From contig VZTG01002916.1 in NCBI GenBank assembly GCA_013397845.1, forward strand, positions 1,425,019-1,489,018: 64,000 bases of DNA, written 5' to 3'. Every line of letters begins with the position of its first letter. The stretch's first letter is position 1. The DNA comes from Melanocharis versteri. Lineage: Eukaryota; Chordata; Aves; Passeriformes; Melanocharitidae. The notes beneath the pieces were generated by a model. The model was not told where the DNA came from. It was given only the letters and a program-made list of their open reading frames with translations, and did no database searches. Position numbers and translations under genes: made by a program. Positions 25,796-37,931 of this stretch are shown piece by piece.

Positions 25796-28379
25796 AAAAT
25801 TTTAAGCTTGACTATCATTAAATACGTGCAATGACAGCCAGCTCTAAATTAGAGCTAAGAATCACTTTTAATAGTTCATAAATTCCAGCTCAGGTCTTAA
25901 AGACTTCAAATACCTGTGCCTCTGTAACACTATGTCAGTCCGCCTGGATGCATCTATACCAGTCAGCTCCAGTGTGCTTTGGAATGCTTCAGGGCATGGG
26001 AATGTGATAGTCCTTGTTAGGCAAATCTCGACACAGTCCCCAAAAAATATTCAGCCTATTGTAATAATTTATGTCCCCCAACAATTCCCTCCCATGGTCT
26101 GTCAGTCAGAGCAGCTCGTGAGAATACACAATGGGCAGTTTCCTTTCAGCTAATGTCGCAAATGCACCACCAGCCACCCGGTCTCGGCAGCTCTTTGGGG
26201 TAGATGCCAGCCATTCTGTGAATTATCTCAGTGCCTTCAGAACTCTGAGGCATGTTTATTCACTGGTAAAGAAGTGGTCTGTGTCTGCAGGCTATCTGAA
26301 TGTGTGCTCATCTCTGTGACTTGAGCTTTCATACATCAAACTGCTTTTCATGCTCTTGACTCCTGGCTCAGTGTGCAATGTGTGTGGGGCAGGCAAGAGC
26401 CCTGAAACTGCATCTTTTCTTATCTTAGTTTCCTAGAAATATTTTCATCAGCTCTTTTCTTTTAGAACTTGTCCGTAACCTGGGTTCTATTTGTGGATTT
26501 GCCTTGCTGAATAGCCCTCTGGACAAGAATATCTATTTAATTTTTTTTTTAATCGTCTACATCAGAGTGGATAATGTTGTGACTCAAACACATGATAAAT
26601 AAACAAGTCAGCTTGCTTAATTTTAGCTGGAATACAACTTTTCAATGTGCTTGTAGCCTTGAAAAAATATACTTTAAGATCAAAAAAAACTCTGACCAGA
26701 TTTTTGATTGAAAACTGCAATGGCTATCAGTATTTCCAATCTGTTTCAGAGAAAGAATGAGAAAATAGACTTTTTTAAACCACAGTATTTATTTTTAATT
26801 TCACCTGTATTTGAGACCTCCTACTGGCCTACTTCTCTGTGTTTTTCTCAATTTATATTCATTGTAACTGAGTTGGGGAGAGAATCGATCACTACGTTTG
26901 GAATGCTGATGAATTTCTGTTCTTCAGCTGTATGCCTCTTCAATGCAGTTACCTTTACTTTGTAAATATATATAAACCAAGAATGCACATTAGTAAAGTA
27001 AGGTACTTTGTTTTAATAAATTGAGGATACCTACTTTAATGCTTTCCTAAGATCTGCAGGATACTACAGAGAGTTAGAAGTCATAGTACCAAAACATAAA
27101 CGTGTTGCTTTATGAAGATCTAAATAAAAACCCCAAGAATTACATTAAAATATTTATATTTAGGAAATTATCTTTATATTACTGTTAGCATTGTTGATCA
27201 ATTCAATCTACAAATGATTAATTATATAAATTTATTTCATCTTAACCTCCTGAAGAAAGAGCTGCTCTCAGCTTCTTCTTTTATTCATGTCTTGTGGTTG
27301 CCTTTGTACCAGACACTTTTGAAACTTTTTCTTGAGAGCCCATATTATTTTGCTGTCTTTTTAAGCTTCTTTAAGTTGTGAAATTTATACTTTTCATCAT
27401 GTACTCTGAGGTGGAAAATGAATTAAATTCTTCTGCATTTCTCTTTTTACTAACTTATTCTATTCAGCCAACTGTTATATGATAACTTCCAGTGTGGTGA
27501 GTCATCCAAAGTGAGCGCACCACGTAGACATACAAATACCAGACTACTGTCTATTCTTCTTAGTGAAATTAGCTATTGATTGTGGTTGGCCGTGTCCTTT
27601 ATTTCTCTTTCTAACAGCAATAGCATGGAAATGTAAGATGCATATTTATTGACTGGATGATTATAGGCATTTGTGTAGTGCCTTTATTTTAAAATGTTAG
27701 CTTTTCTAAAAATATTTGTGCCATGTACTGACAACTACTTCAATCAAGCAGGAACTATGGTTTTATAAAAGTAGAATGTCCATGTATACACTATTTTTAT
27801 AACTAATAAAGAAAATTTGGTATGATTTATGGAGCAAGGAGTTCTGAATGCATGAAAATCGAATATAACAACCATATATTTTTCTTGAGATCAGGTTCAA
27901 ATCAGTTATTTTTTTCTATGGGCTGAAATTCTTAGAGATTGTTTCCTTTTAAATGCATTTTATGAATAGCAGAAGCAGTAGAGAGACAGCAAATTCTTTC
28001 TGAACAGTTTTCAATACAGACTACAGTATTTGTGAAAGGCTTAAAATTAGCATTTTTGAACGAAGATATAAAATGCTATAATAAATATCATCCTTTGTGT
28101 TTCCATAGAAGAACAGCACTTTCAAGTGAATTTAATGCTTATAGAGAGCATAAGATTGACTGGTAAAGAAGTGAAACTCTTATTTATTGTCGCTAGGTAC
28201 AGAAAGACAGAAGCAGAATCGCAGTTCCTCCTGGAGCAATGGTGTGTCTTATGTGTGATATGGAGAAAGATTTCTAAATATTTTATCTTTATATCTCTGC
28301 AAAAACATCCAATGAGACTGTTGCTTGTGCAAGATAGGTAGTTAAATAGGCATGTAGTTTTCAGAAAATTGCATGAGAA

Positions 28380-28530
28380 CTGCCATAAAATTAAGTCAAT
28401 GGGTTTGTACATTCTGTCAGGCAAAGTTTCATCAAATACTGACCTTTCCCTTCTGGCCACTCCATGGGGCCTGAAGGAGAAAAGCTTTGTGGTCCGTTCT
28501 CTGGTGCCCGCATGGTACACAGGACAATAA
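28380..28530. other. Possible conserved noncoding patch
   Basis: A CpG-bearing stretch lying in a 144-codon minus-strand open frame (28122-28556). It holds TTGTGGTCCG (RUNX-like core near 28489) and ACAATAAAAATTC (SOX-like ACAATA near 28523). The encoded peptide shows no domain or splice context. Regulatory sequence is a better guess than a gene; low confidence. Confidence 0.15.
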
Positions 28531-31500
28531 AAATTCATATTCATGTAGGAAAACATACTAAAATATCACTCTAACTTCTTCAAATCCTCCAAATTCACAA
28601 ACTGTTTAATTACTTTGCCAAAGATACAGCTTTTAATTCTGCAACGTCCAGGCTTTTGAGATCTGGTATGTTTATACTATTTCCTTCTATTTCCAGTATT
28701 GCAGGTGGGTGGATTAAAACATGCCTTCAAGTATTATTATTTATGCTTTCCAGAAATGTTGAAATTACTTACCTGTTCACTACATAGAACAAAGTTTGTC
28801 TAGCCCTTAAAGGCCTAAGGAGAAGCAGAGAAGACAATTGCCCTCCAGGCACATTCCTTCATGACAGTGAAAACATCTGCTTACTTGCCAAAGATAGCCT
28901 GGAAATATTTACGCTATTAAAAATAAAATCAGCGTGAAGAAAATCAGCTACATAAAAATATGCTGGGGGAGAAAAAGCAAAAAGACCAATGATATAACTA
29001 GAAAACTAAGCACGTGTTAAACAATTCTGACTTCCTTCCACCATGCAAGACCACACAACAATGAAGAGAATAAACTAAGCTTGGAAACCAAAGCATTTTA
29101 ATCACACATAAATGTCATTTTGAAATCTCACACTTTCTCTGCCCTGCAGGGACAGATGACACAGTTTCTTCATGACTGTCAACTGCATGTCACCAGCACT
29201 GGCCCTCACACTCTGTGGGTTTCAGTGCCTTCAGGACTCTCCCATGTTGATTAGAGTTAATTGCTATGACAGAGCAACTCTTTTCGCGTAAGGTTAATGA
29301 AAGTTCATATGCCAACACTATGGTCCACTAGCCCAAAATTATGCGAATTGCCATGTACGTAGAAATATTTGGCTGAACTGAGGTTTAGCTACCTAAAGTT
29401 CTAGAAAGATTATTTGGATGGAGAATATGGCGATATGATGGTTCTCTCTGGAGGTATCTGGGGAAAAATCTGGTTCCATATTCAGACAATGTACAGACAA
29501 TAGGAAAATGTGGCTAGGAAGCAGAGCAGCATACTGCAAAACAGTATCTCAGTTAATTAATTATTATCTCATCTAATTATGAATCCTCTTAATCTTATCT
29601 AGCTATTAATTTTCTTTTGTAAACATGTGATATAAATATTTTGCATGTATAGTTTTAAAAGTATCACTTCAGAATAAATGTATTGATTCAAGTCTTTTTT
29701 TTAAGGGCTGCGTCATGTTTGCTTGTTTCATAGACCATATACTGATATTTTTGAATAGGATTTCCCAGGCAGATGTCAAACAGCCCAGCTTTGGGATTAG
29801 TACTTTTTCTTTACTGCCTTCTATTTTGACTTTCTCTTTCAGGAAGATTGGACAGCCCATAAAATTAAAAAAGTGAAGGGAGACAAAGAGACTGCCTGAT
29901 CTATGTTGAACAAGGGCAAGATATGAGTGAATCGAAATTTGTTCATAGAATATTTAAAACTCACAGTTCAGCTACTAAGGATATAGCTCCTTTTATATTG
30001 TCTTGAGAAAAGGTGGAATGCAGGAAGTGGAACCACTATTTTTCCAAGGCTGGTTTTCCAATTTGTCTCTTCTCATGATCTAGTGAGGACACAGGCTTTT
30101 TACGTTTCCATGATTCAGAATCCGGATTCTTTCCTGAGGGTGACGAGACTGCAAAAGGTCATAAAGATAGCTTAGACTGTAGGACTTTTGACTGCTGGCA
30201 GATTTGAAATGAGGTCCTAGTCTACATTTTCATTGACTGAACTGAAATGTAAAAATACTATATCTTTTGAATATGCATTGATATGGTATGTCATGCCATA
30301 CAATGGAAATTACACTTTTTAGGAAATGTACACTCGGTGCAGCAAAAAGTTCTCTGCATTTTTTTATAGACAGCTCTCCAAATACCTTAACTTACTTTAA
30401 TTTAAAAAGATTTAGAAATATATGCCTTCAGTAGCTTTAAATATACCTAATGTGCTTTGTCACTGTTAAACCTAATTTATCCAATGAGATAAGCGTCAAG
30501 TAACAGCATTTTCTAAATTAACAAGATTTTTAGGAGGATAAAGCTGAAGTAGAGAAAAAAGGGCATTCCCTTGAGATAGGAAAGTCCTGAATTTTTGTTG
30601 CCAGTGCTATATTCATGGCTATAAGGACTTCTCCTTATAGTAAACAAATGAATGGTCAGATTAAAACAACAGTTTGGCTTTTCCTCTGAAGGGTCTTAAA
30701 ACATTTTGTAAAGGTCCAGAGACATCTAGAAATTAACTATTTTATAACTTTATTTCTTGCTCTACTTCACAACACAGTATTAAGATACTGTTTTAGGTTA
30801 CAAATGTGAGTTACTATTTGAGTTTTCACCTGTTCCACAGAGACCTCCACAATATCTTCTTGATTTATTTAGACCAAAATTATAAAATGCTACTGAATTA
30901 ATTATTTTATATTTGACTGTTTAGCAACAATTAGACTACACAATTGATAAGATACACAAGACTACATTTTTTTTTTTATGTTTAGCTGTAATCAGATATC
31001 AGGTAACAATTCTTGAAAAAATTTTAAATTATTTTACCATTCAGAGCATTTATGAAAATTAAAATGCCCAGACACTCAACAACATTTTAATAAAAACAAG
31101 GTCAAAAGGTAAAAGGAGGGAGCTGCTGTGTCAATGAATTTACACTGGTATGCATTTTATTTCTCTTCTGGTTAGCTGGGACATTCTAATAGCATATTGC
31201 TTCAGATTTGTATATGTATTGCTGTATTTCAGGAAAGTGTATTGTAATATCAAAAGATTGTTTATACGAGTTTAGAATATTAAAACGCCATATTTTATCT
31301 TGTGCATATCTATTAACCTAACAATATGTGGTAGGCTACTTTTATACTATTGTCATTTGTACCACAATAACTAAGGGTCTTGTCAGGGTTTACATTACAA
31401 TTCTCTATTTTCAGCAGCTTATAATTCATCAATAAAACTTTACTCTGGGCTGAAAGTTGACAAGAAAATTCTATGTTCAGGATCATATATTTTGCAACAA

Positions 31501-31566
31501 AAAGGACACTTTAAAATCAGAAATAATTTTATTGGGGTATTATTTTCCTTTTTTGTTGTTTTTCAG

Positions 31567-31651
31567 AACAGCTGATGGTGCTGAAGATGTTACAGAAAAA
31601 TTATCAATCAATTTCTCCCCACTCTTCCATCAAGTTATAGCAATATGTTAA
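31567..31651 (+). CDS. Candidate last coding exon A (stop at 31649-31651)
   Basis: A very strong acceptor (ttttccttttttgttgtttttcag, ends 31566) is followed by 85 bases that continue exon 3's phase 2: AG+A makes Arg57, then TADGAEDVTEKLSINF, SPLFHQVIAIC and TAA. The joined coding sequence is 255 bases, giving an 84-residue protein ending in Cys. The tail starts acidic and ends with a mildly hydrophobic stretch. Downstream lie ATTAAA at 31814-31819 and AATAAA at 32229-32234. There is no good donor inside, so it would be a terminal exon. It competes with the equally in-phase exon at 54539; both may be real alternative ends, or either may be chance, since 27 open codons are not decisive alone. 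Confidence 0.35.
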
Positions 31652-31878
31652 GGGCAGCTGAATCACACTTTACATAAAACTAATATAATCCATTGCAGAC
31701 ACATGCTGTTACCTCCACTATCTTTGTGATTCCCTGTGGGATATGTATATTCACTTTCACTACTCGAATTTCATGCACTAGAAACATTTTGCTAGGTTGT
31801 GTAACTTGTAAAGATTAAAAATGAGAGGAATTCACAAGCGTTTGATTTGCCTGAGATCAAAACCAGCTGTCAATTCAT

Positions 31879-31894
31879 AAAAAAAAAAAAAAAA
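31879..31894. repeat. A16 homopolymer
   Basis: Sixteen A, 228 bases after the stop of candidate exon A. It could cause internal priming in oligo-dT cDNA, so apparent transcript ends here should be treated with care. Confidence 0.9.
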
Positions 31895-32228
31895 CTCCAA
31901 ACGGGTAGAGATGAAGAGTCAAGGAAGAAGTAGGAAGGGAATGTGAAATAAGAGGTGAAGCATCCGCATGCAGCGCAGAGCCAGGAGATTTCCAGGGAAG
32001 ACACATGATGGCAACTAAGCAGTGGAGTGAGTGAGTTTCTGCAGTGACCGTTTGAAGTTAAGGCAGAAGGAAACAAAGCTGTAGTGGATAAATAGGAGGG
32101 ATTAACTTATGTTTCCATGATTGACATACTTAAGGATGACTTAGACACTTACACAGGCTTTTTAATAGCTTGTGTCACTAATTTAAATAAGTAGATAAGT
32201 ATCTTGCTTCTCAAACTAGAATTCTTCT

Positions 32229-32234
32229 AATAAA
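32229..32234 (+). terminator. Candidate polyadenylation signal for last exon A
   Basis: The first canonical AATAAA downstream of the stop at 31651, 578 bases on. The sequence after it is not clearly GT-rich, so the site is weak. An ATTAAA variant lies closer, at 31814-31819. Confidence 0.25.
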
Positions 32235-33265
32235 GTACATATTAAATTAATGCTAGAGTATATGTTCAGCTCATCAAAAACATAAAGTCCAGTCTATCTC
32301 ACCTAGACACCACAGTCACCACATAGACTTTTACATTTGAGCTAATCAGTACATAAATATAAATGTTTCTGTGATCCTAATGTAGGACACATTTAGAGTG
32401 AGGTGAATAACACCTTAGAAGCAGAAATTCCTCTTTTCTGATTAGAAAGGAAGCCTAGGATAGCTAATTCAAATGTAAGCACTGTAGGTAACTGAAGCTT
32501 AGCTAGAAGACACCCATTCATGGACATTGTAATTGAGACTACTTTATTTACCATGCTGCTTGCTCTCATAACTCCCTCATCATGTATTTAAATTAGTGAG
32601 CTTTGGGAGCACAGAATTATGGATTTTTCACCTGGGGCAGGGTATCTTCAAATAACAATTTCACCCAGGTCTCAATCCTGCATGACTGTTTTGGAATGTA
32701 AGAGAGATATACTACTCTGCTGGGGCTTTTCTTCACTTGATTGACTTCCAGCCTCCTGCTGAAAACCACTTTCCAAAAGTAAATCCATATTACCAGTCAA
32801 CCTTAAGACGCTTGTAAGCCCAGAGTCGTTGGTTGTCCCTAATAGTAACTGTCCCTTTGGCGTTTGGCAGCAGCTCCAGTGCTGGGGAACCGTCCTAGTG
32901 CCATCCCCAGCCACAGCAGACTCCAAGCAGGATGGCACAAGGAAAATCCTACTTCCTTCCCTTCCTCGTCTTCTGTTCTGACAGCTGGACAATGTCAATA
33001 TGCCTTTCAGATTTTCTTTTTGTGTTTTCACAGTGGAGATAAAGGGGAGGGGGGTAGAACTGATTAGCCATTACTTAGTTTTAAGGACATATTTGTGGCC
33101 TTAAACTAAACATTTTCTTTAGAGAAAAAAATAGCCAAATTGAAAGATTTGAGCAATGATCAATGCACAGGTAACACATACAGAAAATGTGACACTGGCA
33201 GAGACCCTATGATAACACAGAGCATGCTTGGCAGTAAAATGAGATTAAAGTTATATCTATTGCAG

Positions 33266-33377
33266 TGCAGAAAAGAGAATGCCTTTTCAAGAATGTCTTA
33301 TTCCTGAGTGCCTAGTGCACCCTTTTTCCTTTTTCTGCGTATGTCACTTGGGTGGACAACTGGGACGTATATACAAG
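33266..33377 (+). CDS. Possible cassette exon (phase 2 to 0)
   Basis: A 112-base interval lies between acceptor ttatatctattgcag (ends 33265) and strong donor AAG|GTAAGA (33378). In the phase left by exon 3 it is open for 37 codons, including the Cys-rich piece ECLIPECLVHPFSFFCVCHL followed by GGQLGRIYK. It would end in phase 0, after which the exon at 54539 would stop within four codons. It may equally be a noncoding exon or chance. Confidence 0.15.
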
Positions 33378-35039
33378 GTAAGAGCAGTGAAGAGTTTTAC
33401 ATGCTTTGTAAGTATGTGGTTGTACAGATTATTTGTGCACGAGCAACAGAACTGGCAACTGATCTCTTAATAGTCACAGCCTAATCTTAGATCTCAGAGC
33501 AAGCAGATTCTAAGGATGGAATTTAACACTGAAAAGTGTCATGGATTTTAGATTCAATGTTCAGAGAATAAAAAGACAAATGGATATTAAAAAAACATGA
33601 GCATGCAATATGCAAATCAAAATGTTTACCTTGGGTTTCTCCATTGAAATGGCTATGTAAATTAATATCTGCCTAATTATTTTAAATACAAAATAAAACC
33701 CAGATGTGAAATTATGTGAGCTGTTAGCAAACAAAGAAACAAAGCTTCTGTATAAAAGGGATTATTATGTTCTGTATTTTATAGCAGCATTAACTTCTTC
33801 AGTTGTAACAGAAAAAAAAAAAAAGAAGGAAGTAGGAAGAAATAAAGAAAATAGAAAAGCCACCTGGATACATGTCATTGTCCTATTTTACATCTGTATT
33901 GGCTGTCCATTTTATTTGAAGTATAACTAAACATTTATTTTACTAAAATAAAAGTTATCTATAATGGCTGGTGACAGAACACACTAATCTTCTTTGTTAC
34001 AGCTTCCAAAATGTTTAGTATTAAGAATGTCTGTTTTGCATAATGTCCACTGGTGTTTGAATGGCTCAGAGAACTGAAGTGAGTATTTTTTCTCCTAGCT
34101 TCAGAGCAAAAGTTAGTTCTGCTGCTAGGCTCACCCATCAGACACATCTGCCTGTATAAACAAAGCATATCCACAAACTGAAATCTTTGCTTTGATAAAA
34201 CGAATGTGTTCTTTAAAAAAGCAGCAAAAGATCCACTCAAGTATGTAAAATAAGTACTATTATCCCATATAAAGATAGAAAGGAGGTAACAAATGATGCT
34301 CCAAATTATTTTTAAGAAGAAAAGTATACGGCATACTCTATCCTACCATTCATAGAAGTGGACCTGATTCCAATCAGTTGATCTAATCAGGGACTCCTGG
34401 TCCAATTCATGTGTGTTTAAAATATGTTAACTGGCAACAGTTGACTGCAGATCTGAAATTTATTTTATAGTTTGAGTATCATTGTAGAATGTATTGGTTT
34501 TAATAAAATCCCACTATTTTTCAACACATCCTATGCACGATCTTGATGGTAATCCTAGATAACCAGAAGAAGAACTGTGAAATACATGGCTGCAGACAGT
34601 AGCAACAGGCATAATCTGAAGAAAGCAAGTGAACACTTGAGGACTTTATTCCAGGGAGATAAAAATACCTCATGAGGAGAAAATTCTGAAGCTTTTTTTC
34701 TTTATTTGACATAGTGCTTAGAGACAGAACAAGAAATTTTTTTGCCCTTGTATTTTACAGATGTACAAGAAAAAAGTAATAAAATATCTTCCTTATCTCA
34801 CATTTTCACATTTTACTGTAAATTATACTCTTTCTTAGGAGTAATATTAATTTGGGGTTAGATTCATGAAAAGATTTAAGCACTGCAATGTCTAGCATTT
34901 TACTAAGCCTTTAAAGCATTTTGCTGCCTAGGGGAATTCCCCCATTCCCCTGCTTAGGTTTCTCATAAATGCCTGGAGAAAATTAAGTGCCAAGAATCAA
35001 GGTCAATAACAGGAACAGGAGTTCATTTCTAAAGATAAG

Positions 35040-35170
35040 ATCCATTAAGGACAGCAGGTAGCAAAAGGAGACATTGAGTTACCTAATAACACACAGTGAA
35101 AACAAGGCTTGAACCCAGACATTTGAGTCCCAATTACAAGATATCATTTCTGTACACTGCTTCCTGACAC
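35040..35170 (+). mobile_element. MIR-like SINE relic
   Basis: Contains 'cacacagtgaaaacaaggct', 'tgaacccagacatttgagtc' and 'ccaattacaagatatcatttctgtacactgcttcctga', which parallel in order the MIR core and 3' block (cacacagctagtaagtgg, ttcgaacccaggtctgtctgactcc, ccactacaccacgctgcc). Such relics are rare and old in birds. Assignment is by pattern memory only. Confidence 0.5.
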
Positions 35171-35957
35171 CAGGTGTTTATTCCAACATCTCTGAAAGAA
35201 CATGGCTAGCAGAAGAAGAAGAGAGTTTGGTTTTCTGTCCCTCTTTCTTTCATCTGTTCCCTCAAAACTTCCACACAGCAAAAAAATGGCTTATAAGGAA
35301 AGAGGTTTCCCTTGCTACTTCCTGTTGAAACTGTTTTCCTCCAACAAATGAACACATTTTTGTTGGACTAACAAACATAAACAATTTCCTTCCAGTATAT
35401 AGCCTACTCCTTTGAACAAAGACTAGGTGTCAGTAAACAATCACTACTCTATGTTAAGTATTCAGTAGAACATATAATCAAAGATTCTTTTCCTATCCAC
35501 TAGACTGTGAAGTCATGCTTAAATATTGAATACTGAACATATAATCATTTTTGAATGAGTGAAATAGCTAAGCCAGAGGGAACTACACTGTTGCTTTTGC
35601 TTCACCAGGCTGCAGAACAGAAACAAACCCAATGTTAACAACAACAGCATGGATATGGGAGACAAGGATGGGATGAATTTTTACTTGGGACAACCACAAA
35701 ATCTGGAGAAGTTACTTTCTTTGCATATAAAGCTGTAGAAAACAACATATCCTCATGTGATAGTAACATACTTTGTGTCAGCCAGCAAGTGTGCAATCAA
35801 TGTCTGCTGAACTTGGTCTCGCCGACAATGTGGAAAAAAACATTTCTGTTGTTGCTGCTGGCAATACCTAAAAGCAGTGCCTACTCAGGGAAAGCTAAGG
35901 CATTCTAAAATTATGGCTGCTGAATATGAGGCTTTAAAATCTAAATTTTAGATAACA

Positions 35958-36170
35958 GCATCACAGAATGGTCAAGATTGGAAGGGAGCTCTGGAAGTCA
36001 TCTGGGCCAACTAATCTGCTCAAGCAGGACCATTTAGATCCAGTCACCTAGCTGGTTGCTCTAGTCTCCCCAAGAAGATTCAGACACCTAAAGGAGTTTT
36101 TCAGATAGGTTTAGGACCTTATCCTAGTCTGTCCTTTTGCAGGCTAGTCTCATCCTATTAATGTGTTAAA
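35958..36170 (-). mobile_element. CR1 LINE 3' fragment
   Basis: Starts agcatcacagaatggtcaagattggaagg, then 'gctctggaagtcatctgggcc', 'ctgctcaagcaggaccatttagatcc', 'cacctagctggttgct' and 'ttcagacacctaaagg'. This is the antisense CR1 3' end pattern, diverged and lacking coding sequence. Confidence 0.8.
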
Positions 36171-37791
36171 CACATGTCACATACCAGTATTTTGATAACC
36201 ATCTTTTTATGAGAGGATCATTCCTTTGTTCCAAAAGGCAAGAAATTAAAAAATATAAATGAACCATATATCCATTCAGAAATAACAAATGTACAGACAT
36301 AATTTATTACTATTCCTTTGTTTTCTTTTCTGATTCCATTTGATTTCTCTCATCCGAACAGATGGCATACCAATTGGAAGTTATTCTATTGAAATACATT
36401 TGAATCATTGCTGAAAAGCTGTTGTGAAATTAAATATTCATTGATAATCTGAGGCTGAAGTCTTGCTGTCCCCTCTGTAGAATTCTGCATTTATATACTC
36501 TCTGCTCCAAATATTAGGGTCAGAATTTTCAAGTGATCTGACCAATGGAAGGAGCCAGTGTTTTTTAAAAAGCAAATTATAAGCAGAGAAGTGTCCAGGT
36601 GATTGACATGTCAGCAGTACCCAACCTTTTGTAAGCCTTTGAGAAGACTTAATCACAAGTGTAGTGCAGACATTGAGGTTAACAGACAACAAAATATGTT
36701 CTGGATTTTCAGTCTGTCTGAGACTGGAATAACACTGGGAAATCATGGCACAGGTTTTGGTCCGGTGCCTTGGAAAAACAGCTACTGCCTCCTTGCCTGT
36801 AGGCAACCAGTCTCTGTGGCCATAGCTTATACCTGGCTTCTGTCCACTGGTTGTGAGATGGCACTCTAGCTGACTGGTCTTGACAAGAAGGATCCAAGAC
36901 TCATCTAGATTTCAGGGACACAGAAGCACAGAGTCATTTGAAGCTAATAATGATCAATAGCAGTGATGTCGGCAATGGAGGTAGCAGTAATAATATTTCG
37001 AACAAGAGCAATCATCATTTGGACATAAAAAGTGCATGGTGCTTGGACCATATCACAGCTGTCTTTGTTTCTCAGCTATTTCCATCTTTTGACAGCTCTG
37101 CAAACTTCCTACCCCTGGCTGGATTCTGATCTCCCTCACATGACAATCTAATTGACAATTCAGCTATTTCTTTATGATCAGTTCAGTGTTTATTCCTGCT
37201 ATTCCTTGATCTTCTACCCCTCAAAAGTCCTCTTGTTGCCTGCACTTTTTAGTATTCCTGATGAATGAATCATCCAGTTCAATACAGGGTTTCAAAGCTG
37301 AAAACTTGTCCTGAGCTGACAGAACTAGTGTATTTTATTTTGCTATCCCTATTCAGCAGGATTCAGAGATTCCAATGATATTGTACTTCTTTATTGCTTT
37401 TAGCTAGACCATGGGAGATGATGAATGACTAAGCCTTTGGATTTATTCTTTCTTTTCTTTGCAGAGAACAAGGAGATTACAGAGAGTCTTGTCTCTACTG
37501 CTAATTCGACTTGGGCATAATCTTCAAGTATGAAAATCAAGGGGATAATAATAAGCCAGCTCCCTTTCAAGTACTGGTATCTGGTGGTGTTTGAGGTAGC
37601 ACAGAAGTGCTGTGGATGAGATGGGAATGGCTGAAATGATAAAGAGTGTTTCCAGGTGTTAAGCAAAGGCTCAAGGTTAAGTGCTGTGCCCATGACAACC
37701 CGTATAGTGTGTGTAGACCTGGCACAGTGTCCTAGTGTACTAATGCTTTGGTGTGCAAAAGCTGGGAGAAGCTTTCAGTCTGATATTCCTC

Positions 37792-37931
37792 ATTTCCCTT
37801 CCTTCCTTCCTTCCTTCCTTCCTTCCTTCCTTCCTTCCTTCCTTCCTTCATTCCTTCCTTCCTCCCTCCCTCCCTCGCTCCCTCCCCTCCTTCCACCCTT
37901 CCTCCCTTCCACCCTTCCTCCCTTCCTTCCC
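37792..37931. repeat. (CCTT)n polypyrimidine tract
   Basis: About 13 pure CCTT units to 37849, then imperfect CCTT/CCCT/CACC units to 37931. The plus strand is nearly all pyrimidine over 140 bases, so the tract can form triplex (H-DNA) structure. It explains the long spurious open frames with a repeated P-S-F-L unit at 37656-38012 and 37753-37974. Confidence 0.95.

Larger units (their letters stand above)
17983..31566 (+). other. Intron 3 (proposed), first part
   Basis: AT-rich intron-like DNA after exon 3. It includes two CR1 relics (22790-22885 and 25598-25795), a (TTTA)n patch at about 18854-18891, a palindromic TA run at 23536-23557 and the candidate cassette exon at 21440. A 132-codon open frame at 18110-18508 follows exon 3 closely but has no start context, domain or splice logic and is left out. 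If last exon B is used, this intron continues to 54538. Confidence 0.35.

Noticed and set aside
28122..28556. 144-codon minus-strand frame
   Set aside because: It has some protein-like composition in the middle, but no family, no splice signals and no neighbouring exons in phase.
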